Of a stretch of DNA of 39,413 nucleotides, positions 33,471 through 39,413 are shown one piece after another (within the stretch, counting starts at the first letter, position 1; every line of letters begins with the position of its first letter). The notes beneath the pieces were generated by a model. That model was not told the origin of the DNA and did not search any database. It saw nothing but the letters and a program-made list of their open reading frames with translations. Source of the stretch: Candidatus Treponema equi (GTDB lineage: Bacteria > Spirochaetota > Spirochaetia > Treponematales > Treponemataceae); NCBI GenBank assembly GCA_018064785.1, contig JAGHUO010000078.1, positions 1 through 39,413 on the forward strand, given 5' to 3'. The translations under genes and the position numbers were made by a program.

Positions 33471-34589
33471 ATGATTCATACTTACAGTCCTACAATTCGT
33501 CGCAAAGAGATGGAAGCCGTCCTTACATGCATGGTTGATGAGAAAATCGGCCCAGGCGACATGAACACAAAACTTATTCAGACTGCAAAGGAACTTATGG
33601 GCTTTGACGGTGCTGTCGCTTTAAGAAGCCCTGCCATTGCCTTTGAATACATTTTCAAGGCCCTGGATTTTTCAAAGAATGATGCCGTCATTTTCAGCGC
33701 TTTGGCTCCGGCTTACCAGGTGCTTACTGTGGAAAAGCTTGGCTACAAGACTCTTTTTGCTGATGTCTCGGAAGAGACCGGTCTTATGACTCTTGAGTCT
33801 GTACAGGACTGCATTAAGGAAGGTGGACGTCTTCTGGTTCTGGCGGAATCCATGGGAATCCTTCCAGACATAAAGGCTTTCCTTGAACTTGGAATTCCGG
33901 TTGTCGAAGACATTTCACAGTCAGCTCTTTCAAGCTATCCTTTTGATGAGGCTGATGGCGCAAAGAAAACTGCATCATCATCTTCTCCTGTCTCAGCCAA
34001 TGGCGAGGAAGTCAAGGTTGAGGTAGAAGTTCTTGGAAGAAAAGCCGGAATGTACGGTGTATATACACTCCTTGGTATGGAAGAGAAGGATATCATTACA
34101 GCCGGTGGTGGTGCTCTTCTCATTGCTCCTTCAAGAAAGGAATGGACTGTCCTCAAGCATATTGCGGAGGATGCTCCTTTTACGGATGCGATGACGGATA
34201 TGAACGCGGCTCTTGCTTACGTAGAGCTTAAGGAATTTGCACGCAACGAAAAAACAAGGCAGGAGCTTTTTGCTTTGTTCTCACGTGCTGTCATGGCAGG
34301 ACGCCATAAGACTTATACACGTGCGGACAAGAGAGGTTCCACCATATATTCATTCCCATTGGTGCTCAATTCTGGCTTTAAGGATGCAAAGGCCTACGCC
34401 CAGAAAAAGAACATCGAAATTCGCCAGGCATATGAGGATTCCATCATTGCCCTCAGACAGGAAGAGATCGCCAAAAAGTGCATATGCGCAAATTCACTTC
34501 TGTTGAGATGTGCTGCTTTCCCTCTCTATCCTCGTCTTGGTCAGAAGGATGCTGCACAGATTGTAAAAGTGCTGTCTACATTGCTTTAG
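33471..34589 (+). CDS. DegT/DnrJ/EryC1-type PLP-dependent aminotransferase
   Basis: The 372-residue product resembles sugar aminotransferases that make amino sugars for surface glycans. The PLP site is recognisable: VVEDISQSA (144-152) with the Asp that pairs with the cofactor ring, and EEKDIITAGGGALL with Lys206 at the position of the Schiff-base lysine (family: TKNITTGEGG). The N-terminal beginning (MIHTYSPTIRRKEMEAVLTCMVDEKIGPG) is typical. Between these motifs lies an insertion rich in K, S, E and V (about 157-185), low in complexity and not usual for the family. It starts a likely operon with nadK, recN and two more genes. The substrate cannot be told from sequence. Confidence 0.8.
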   Translation: MIHTYSPTIRRKEMEAVLTCMVDEKIGPGDMNTKLIQTAKELMGFDGAVALRSPAIAFEYIFKALDFSKNDAVIFSALAPAYQVLTVEKLGYKTLFADVSEETGLMTLESVQDCIKEGGRLLVLAESMGILPDIKAFLELGIPVVEDISQSALSSYPFDEADGAKKTASSSSPVSANGEEVKVEVEVLGRKAGMYGVYTLLGMEEKDIITAGGGALLIAPSRKEWTVLKHIAEDAPFTDAMTDMNAALAYVELKEFARNEKTRQELFALFSRAVMAGRHKTYTRADKRGSTIYSFPLVLNSGFKDAKAYAQKKNIEIRQAYEDSIIALRQEEIAKKCICANSLLLRCAAFPLYPRLGQKDAAQIVKVLSTLL

Positions 34590-34607
34590 GGCAGGATCGC
34601 ATAAAAT

Positions 34608-35462
34608 ATGAAAAAATGTCTGATAGTTTCCAATTCATTCAAAGCCGATGCCCAGCATCTAGGTAAAGAAATAACTTCTTTCCTTGAGGCGAGGGGAATA
34701 CTATGCTCAGTGTTCTCGTATAATGGAAGGGATGCTGTCAATAAAACCCTGGAGCTGGATTGTTCCGGAAATGATTTTGTCGTTACTTTAGGCGGTGACG
34801 GTACTGTACTTTTTGCATGCAGAAGTTGTGCGCCTCTGGACATTCCTGTGTTTCCAATAAACCTTGGAGAATTCGGTTTCCTTGCGACTGTCTCAAAGGA
34901 TGGCTGGGAAAAAGAACTTTCTGCATTTCTTGAAGGGAAAAGCTTCGTCAGCGAAAGAAATCTCGTTAAGTGTGAGGTCATACGAAATGGTTCCACAGTC
35001 TTTGAGTGCTCAAGCATGAATGACTGTGTAATTTCCTCAAGTCCGTCCACAAGACTTGTGAACATGAATGTGGCCTACAACCATGCACTCCTTGGTCCAT
35101 TCAAGGCAAACGGAATCATTGTCTCAACTCCTACAGGATCAACAGCATATTCCGCCGCTGCAGGTGGACCTATTGTGGAACCTTCTGTTCCCGCTCTTGT
35201 CCTTACTCCAGTAAGTTCATTCAGTCTTTCTGCGCGTCCTCTTGTTTTTGGACGTCATGGTGAAATAGTGATAACTGTTCTTGAATCCCGTGCGGAAGTC
35301 GCCCTTGATTGTGACGGCCAAGTTGGATTCGAGCTACAAAAAGATGATGTAATAATTCTTGGTATTCCTGAGTATACGGCAAAGCTCATTGGCGCAACGC
35401 AGGAAAAATTCTACGCAGCGCTTCAGAGCAAGCTCAACTGGTCAGGAGGTCCCCGTGCTTGA
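34608..35462 (+). CDS. nadK: NAD kinase
   Basis: NadK phosphorylates NAD to NADP. The 284-residue protein has the GGDGT motif (62-66) that binds ATP, NLGEFGFLA, the conserved NDCVIS, the TPTGSTAYS motif and a GRHGEIVITV/CDGQ region near the end. Length is normal. GCAGGA lies eleven bases before ATG 34608. The end of the gene contains the ribosome site of recN and overlaps it by eight bases, so the two are translationally linked. The nadK-recN pairing is common in bacteria. Confidence 0.96.
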   Translation: MKKCLIVSNSFKADAQHLGKEITSFLEARGILCSVFSYNGRDAVNKTLELDCSGNDFVVTLGGDGTVLFACRSCAPLDIPVFPINLGEFGFLATVSKDGWEKELSAFLEGKSFVSERNLVKCEVIRNGSTVFECSSMNDCVISSSPSTRLVNMNVAYNHALLGPFKANGIIVSTPTGSTAYSAAAGGPIVEPSVPALVLTPVSSFSLSARPLVFGRHGEIVITVLESRAEVALDCDGQVGFELQKDDVIILGIPEYTAKLIGATQEKFYAALQSKLNWSGGPRA

Positions 35463-37155
35463 AGAACTTGACATAAAGAATTTTGCCCTCATTGATTCAG
35501 CCCATGTTGACTTCAATGGTGGTTTTACTGTTCTTAGCGGTGAGACTGGTGCCGGTAAATCCATACTTATCGGCAGCCTTGCTTTCCTCCTTGGCGGAAA
35601 GGCCAGTCCAGATCAGATCAGAACCGGAATGCATGAAGCCCAGGTTTCAGGTTCATTCCATATCGACTCAAAGGAAGCCTTCGCTTGGCTTGAAGACCAT
35701 GGAATGGAAGCGGAAGATGACCGTGTGCTGCTACGTAGGCTTATCCGCGATACAGGCAAGTCCAGCGCATGGATCTGTGGAGTGCCGGTGACAAGAGCCG
35801 ACCTTGCTTCCTTCGCAGACTTCCTTGTGGACATCCACGGCCAGCACGAACAGCAGTCCCTTATGAAGGTTGCTGACCACAGGCGTTATCTCGATATCTA
35901 CGCGGACATAGTTGATGAAGTTTCTAGCTTCACTGTCCTCTATGATCAGCTTGTAGAAAAGCGCCGTGTCCTTGATTCCCTGAACAGCAACGAAGCTGAG
36001 AGGACAGAAAAGATCGACATGCTTTCTTTTGCCGTAAACGAGATCACAGAAGCAAAACTCAAGGCAAACGAGGACGAGGACCTTGAGGCAGAGGAATCGA
36101 AACTCAGTTCATTTGAAAAACTTTACTCGGATATAGAAGAAATCACCGCCGCTTTTGATGGTGATGACAATTCAGGCGGAATCATTCCAGGCTTCAAAAG
36201 ACTTGCCGGAACAGCCTCTAAGACAGTGGAACTGGACAAGAATCTTCAGGAACTGGAAGGCAGGCTTCAGTCGGCTTTCTATGAGATCGATGACATCGCC
36301 CAGGAATTCCGCAGATACAGGAACTCTCTTGTCTTTGATCCGGATCGTCTTGTTCAGGTTCAGGAACGTCTTGACCTTATCTACAAGCTTAAGAAAAAGT
36401 ATGCAGGCGGAATCAACGGCACTGTGGCTGACGTCATGGCATACCTTGACAGGGCGCAGAAGCAGCTTGATGAACTTACAGGAAGCGGTGCAGACAAAAG
36501 CGTCCTTGAAAAAGAAATTTCCGACCTTGAAAAGAAAGTATACACAGCCGCAAAGAGCCTTTCTGATAAGCGCAAGACAGCATCTGAAAAAATGTCCAAG
36601 GCTGTGGAGGAAATCCTTTCCAAGCTTGGCATGAAGGAAACCAGGTTCCGTGTGAACCTTACAGAAAAGGAAGGCAACGAGGTTGAGCAGAAGTGTGGAC
36701 CATACGGAATGGACAACATCGAGTTCCTTATCAGCGCAAACCCTGGTTCTCCTTTGCTTCCACTTGCAAGGATTGCCTCCGGCGGTGAACTTAGCCGTGT
36801 AATGCTTGCCCTCAAGACCATTTTGAGCGCGGCTGACCTTGCCGGTACCCTTGTCTTTGATGAAATCGACACTGGAATTGGTGGTGAAGTCGCTGTAGCT
36901 GTCGGCGAGCACATGAAAAAGCTTTCCGCAAAAAAACAAATTCTTTGCATAACACATCTTGCCAGTATCGCAGTTTATGCCGATAATCAAATTAAGATCC
37001 AGAAGGGAGTTGAAGGAAACACCACAGCCACAAACGTATTCCCTATTGAAGGGCAGGACAGGGTGCGTGAAATTGCTCGCATGCTTTCCGGCGACAGTGT
37101 TTCTCAGGCTTCACTCGACCATGCTGCGGCAATGCTAAAAGAGTACAGCTGCTAA
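35455..37155 (+). CDS. recN: RecN, DNA double-strand break repair ATPase
   Basis: RecN is an SMC-like ATPase that brings broken ends together during recombination. The start is GTG 35455, four bases after a perfect AGGAGGT; a longer in-frame start upstream lies deep inside nadK and has no ribosome site. The 566-residue protein has Walker A GETGAGKS (29-36), a central coiled coil (about 180-390), the signature ASGGELSR (about 441-448) and Walker B LVFDEIDTGIGGE (about 464-476), then ITHLASIAVYAD. All are standard. It overlaps nadK by eight bases and is followed at 16 bases by the next gene. Confidence 0.97.
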   Translation: MLEELDIKNFALIDSAHVDFNGGFTVLSGETGAGKSILIGSLAFLLGGKASPDQIRTGMHEAQVSGSFHIDSKEAFAWLEDHGMEAEDDRVLLRRLIRDTGKSSAWICGVPVTRADLASFADFLVDIHGQHEQQSLMKVADHRRYLDIYADIVDEVSSFTVLYDQLVEKRRVLDSLNSNEAERTEKIDMLSFAVNEITEAKLKANEDEDLEAEESKLSSFEKLYSDIEEITAAFDGDDNSGGIIPGFKRLAGTASKTVELDKNLQELEGRLQSAFYEIDDIAQEFRRYRNSLVFDPDRLVQVQERLDLIYKLKKKYAGGINGTVADVMAYLDRAQKQLDELTGSGADKSVLEKEISDLEKKVYTAAKSLSDKRKTASEKMSKAVEEILSKLGMKETRFRVNLTEKEGNEVEQKCGPYGMDNIEFLISANPGSPLLPLARIASGGELSRVMLALKTILSAADLAGTLVFDEIDTGIGGEVAVAVGEHMKKLSAKKQILCITHLASIAVYADNQIKIQKGVEGNTTATNVFPIEGQDRVREIARMLSGDSVSQASLDHAAAMLKEYSC

Positions 37156-37171
37156 TTTTTGGAGGAATAAG

Positions 37172-37972
37172 ATGCCGGTATCGGAAGAAGCACGTAAAGA
37201 ATTCAACGAAAGGGTACGCCCGATCAAGGAACAGATCAATGGCCTCGTAAAGAAGGACAAGGATGAATCTTTTGCGCTTCGTAACCTGAAGGAAGGTATT
37301 GAACTCAAGAAAATAGCCCTTGCTGAACAGATGGTTTATCTTGCCACTGTGCAGATGTCGATCAACAGCGTTTCCGTTGAAATGCTTGAGGTTAAGAACA
37401 ATGATATCCTCAATGATGCCCGTAAGTCGCTTTACAAGGCGATCATCTATCTTGAGGATGTGGTTTCCAATACTGTCGACTGTCCTTATGCCGACATTGA
37501 AGTCAAGATTCTCCCGATAAAAGACATTTCCATCACAAAAAGACTTGATATAATCCGCAAGCTTGGCCTTGCCATCGATCTTCTTGTGGATGCCTTTGGT
37601 GAAAACTCAAAATGGAAAGAATCTTTCGTAGAACTCCGTGGTCGCCATGCTGTTGTCGCAAAGAACTTTGTTGACATGAAGCAGGCTGTAAAAGACTACT
37701 TTGATCATAATTCTCCTGTATATGAAGATACAATTCTGTACGTGCGTCTTATCCGCGAGCTTCTCTCAAAATGTGCCACAGATTATCGTGACCGTTATGA
37801 GCTGGCAAGCAAACGCGTTGATGATATGCGTATGGCAGTAAATCTTCTTATCGCGCTCCGTCGTATCGCCATGGTAATGAGCGACAGCGAAGAATCTGAG
37901 AACATCAGAAAGAAGGCTCTTGCCTGGAAGACCAAGATGGAAAGCGATGAGAAAAAAGGTATCTCAAAGTAA
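37172..37972 (+). CDS. Conserved-type cytoplasmic helical protein of unknown function
   Basis: I do not recognise this 266-residue protein. It has no signal peptide and no membrane segment, and it is nearly all alpha helix, with a conserved-looking segment AIIYLEDVVSNTVDCPYADIEVKI near residue 90-115 and ALRRIAMVMSDSEE near 230-245. The N-terminus is strongly charged. It has a perfect GGAGG before ATG 37172. It lies between recN and the HD-domain gene with short spacing, so it is probably in the same operon. The tail ends with basic and acidic residues. Function: unknown. Confidence 0.8.
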   Translation: MPVSEEARKEFNERVRPIKEQINGLVKKDKDESFALRNLKEGIELKKIALAEQMVYLATVQMSINSVSVEMLEVKNNDILNDARKSLYKAIIYLEDVVSNTVDCPYADIEVKILPIKDISITKRLDIIRKLGLAIDLLVDAFGENSKWKESFVELRGRHAVVAKNFVDMKQAVKDYFDHNSPVYEDTILYVRLIRELLSKCATDYRDRYELASKRVDDMRMAVNLLIALRRIAMVMSDSEESENIRKKALAWKTKMESDEKKGISK

Positions 37973-37984
37973 ACGTAATCCGAT

Positions 37985-39208
37985 ATGAACAAAAAATTTA
38001 TCCTTAAGATTTTCGAGGCATTTTCCATTGAAAGATGGAATGATCTGGTACGTCCGTTTGAAATCATTGAAATGGACAAACATGCGGAAAAATGCGTTGT
38101 CGCATATATAATCGCAAAATATGAAGAAAGCCTTGGTGCAAAAATAGATTGGCAGTGGCTCATATACGCAAGCCTTTTTGACCTTCTCAGGAAAATTCAG
38201 CTTTGTGACATCAAGGCTCCAGTGCAGACTCTCATTAAGAACGAATATCCGGAAGAATACCGAAAGCTCAACCAGTGGGTTCTTGAACGCTATGAGAAAC
38301 TCATCGAGGACAAAGAGCTTTTTGAACGGTTCAAGAAATATCAGGACAACCTCAGTGAATATAAAGGGGAGGACGCAAATCTTTCACTTACTGTGAGAAT
38401 TTTCCGCGCCGCACACAAATATTCAACCTTGCGTGAGCTTGAGATGCTTACACCTGTAAATGAAATCGAGCGTCTTGAGGGAATCAGAAAGGAACTCAAC
38501 GCTGATCTTCAAGGCTATCTTGATCTTCGTGGACTTCAGCTTCTTATCACAAAGCAGAAACCTTTTGAGTTCCTCATGAGGATAGAGCAGCTGAGATTCC
38601 AGACCAGATGGAACCAGACACCTCGCGTGCCTAAGACTTCCGTTCTTGGTCATTGTTTCTTCGTTGCTGTGATCACTCTTCTTTTAGGACGTGAAAGCGG
38701 AATCTCAATGTGCCCACGTAGAGTATACAACAACTTCTTTTCGGGACTTTTCCATGATCTTCCAGAAAGCGTCACCCGTGACATCATTTCACCTGTAAAG
38801 AATGCGACCGATGGACTTCCTGAAATAGTGAAGAACATAGAGGATCAGATTGTCCAGAAGGAACTTGTTCCGCTTATGGAACCTTTCTATAGGGATGAAA
38901 TCCTTTACTGGACCAGCGATGAGTTTTCCAACAGGGCAGTTTTTGACGGATGCGTCCTTTCGCTTTCCTTTGATGAGCTCAACGCCAAGTTCAATGAGGA
39001 TAAATTCAATCCTGTGGACGGACGTCTTGTACGTGGTGCTGATCATCTTTCGGCATTGCTTGAGGCCCATCTGTCCATTCAGCATGGAATCACAAGCAAA
39101 CAGCTGGAAAAAGGTCGTGAAAATCTGCTGAAAAGCTATACAAAGGGCAAGCTTGTCAATGGAATAGACATAAGGGCTCTTCTGGATGATTTCATGCAGG
39201 ACCAATGA
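37985..39208 (+). CDS. Tandem HD-domain protein, first HD degenerate (YfbR-like phosphohydrolase)
   Basis: The 407-residue protein has two HD-type halves. The C-terminal half keeps the metal ligands of the YfbR-like family: His223 (LGHCFF), His257-Asp258 (GLFHDLPESVTRDIISPV) and Asp353 (VRGADHLSALLE). The N-terminal half repeats the same plan: His33, then SLFDLLRKIQLCDIKAPV (63-80), aligning gap-free to the C-terminal segment with the HD pair replaced by Asp-Leu, and FRAAHKYSTLRE (140-151) aligning with VRGADHLSALLE but with His for the last Asp. So the first half cannot bind the metal in the usual way. Active family members cut 5'-nucleotides; the substrate here is not known. Start ATG 37985 has only a weak ribosome site, 12 bases after the previous gene. 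Confidence 0.82.
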   Translation: MNKKFILKIFEAFSIERWNDLVRPFEIIEMDKHAEKCVVAYIIAKYEESLGAKIDWQWLIYASLFDLLRKIQLCDIKAPVQTLIKNEYPEEYRKLNQWVLERYEKLIEDKELFERFKKYQDNLSEYKGEDANLSLTVRIFRAAHKYSTLRELEMLTPVNEIERLEGIRKELNADLQGYLDLRGLQLLITKQKPFEFLMRIEQLRFQTRWNQTPRVPKTSVLGHCFFVAVITLLLGRESGISMCPRRVYNNFFSGLFHDLPESVTRDIISPVKNATDGLPEIVKNIEDQIVQKELVPLMEPFYRDEILYWTSDEFSNRAVFDGCVLSLSFDELNAKFNEDKFNPVDGRLVRGADHLSALLEAHLSIQHGITSKQLEKGRENLLKSYTKGKLVNGIDIRALLDDFMQDQ

Positions 39209-39263
39209 TTCCGCCTCTATGAAAATTTGATAAAAATCTAACAAATCTTTTATTCTCAACTAA

Positions 39264-39292
39264 TTGTAAAGAAATCTTTTTTCTTATATACT
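39264..39292 (+). promoter_or_regulatory. Candidate sigma-70-type promoter of the last gene
   Basis: TTGTAA (39264-39269), 17 bases, TATACT (39287-39292): four and five matches out of six. It sits in the 154-base gap before the gene at 39363 and would give a leader of about 65 bases. No clear terminator was seen between it and the previous gene. Confidence 0.5.
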
Positions 39293-39362
39293 CATTGCGA
39301 TTTACGCTATAAAATGCGGAAAAAATTCGTTTTTAGGAAATATATATCTATCTGGAGGATTT

Positions 39363-39413
39363 ATGACAATCTCTGAAATGCTCAGCCAGAGTGGAATTCT
39401 TACTCTGCTGGGA
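39363..39413 (+). CDS. Start of a gene, truncated by the window end
   Basis: ATG 39363 lies four bases after GGAGG (39354-39358). The 17 visible codons read MTISEMLSQSGILTLLG, then the window ends. A short amphipathic beginning followed by what looks like the start of a hydrophobic segment suggests a small membrane protein; the pattern reminds me of the gamma subunit of sodium-pumping decarboxylases (OadG), but this is too short to decide. Start and ribosome site are well supported. Confidence 0.6.
   Translation, partial: MTISEMLSQSGILTLLG

Noticed and set aside
35359-35454. Longer recN start inside nadK
   Set aside because: It would overlap nadK by about 100 bases; GTG 35455 has a perfect AGGAGGT at the right distance and gives the family's usual N-terminus.
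1-39413. dif site, tRNA, CRISPR, insertion sequence or prophage
   Set aside because: None recognised in gaps or genes; the coding density and even base use give no sign of recent insertion.

Overview
The window reads as chromosomal DNA of a spirochaete, most likely a Treponema-type bacterium of moderate GC content. The reasons are the content and order of genes. A division cluster (ftsW-ftsQ-ftsA-ftsZ), a TPR lipoprotein, dprA, topA, a Xer recombinase and hslVU run into a flagellar basal-body operon (flgB-flgC-fliE-fliF-fliG-fliH-fliI-fliJ). A tamB-bamA-skp-mutS block and a cheW / nadK-recN block follow. I recognise these arrangements from Borrelia and Treponema genomes. Nearly every base is coding, almost all on the + strand. 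No stretch without a gene exceeds 300 bases; the longest gap is 14881-15066. I saw no rRNA, tRNA, CRISPR array, insertion sequence or prophage.

Region 1 (1-6357) is cell division. It holds the 3' part of ftsW (septal glycosyltransferase), ftsQ/divIB, ftsA, ftsZ, a Xer-type tyrosine recombinase and an exported TPR lipoprotein, and it closes with a clear intrinsic terminator at 6326-6357. A short leader with two mutually exclusive hairpins lies before ftsZ.

Region 2 (6363-12610) is DNA and protein processing. It holds dprA, topA with a lysine-rich N-terminal tail, a second Xer recombinase, and hslV-hslU. The genes overlap or nearly touch and the block ends in a strong hairpin at 12582-12610.

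Region 3 (12614-21706) is flagellar assembly. The rod, MS-ring, switch and export-ATPase genes run from flgB (candidate sigma-28 promoter) to fliJ. Two minus-strand genes for exported proteins of unknown function bracket the operon. Between fliF and fliG lies a 131-residue gene that joins a FliG N-domain-like segment to a FliF-like FliG-binding tail. It is the most unusual gene here.

Region 4 (21742-31936) is envelope biogenesis plus mismatch repair: a 1497-residue TamB-like protein, BamA with five POTRA domains, the chaperone Skp/OmpH, and MutS.

Region 5 (32005-39413) is mixed. comF and cheW are followed by a terminator. A likely operon then holds a DegT-type PLP enzyme, nadK, recN, an unrecognised helical protein and a tandem HD-domain protein whose first HD unit has lost its catalytic residues. 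The window closes at the start of another gene with its own promoter and ribosome site.

All functional calls come from reading motifs and gene order by eye; no database search was run.
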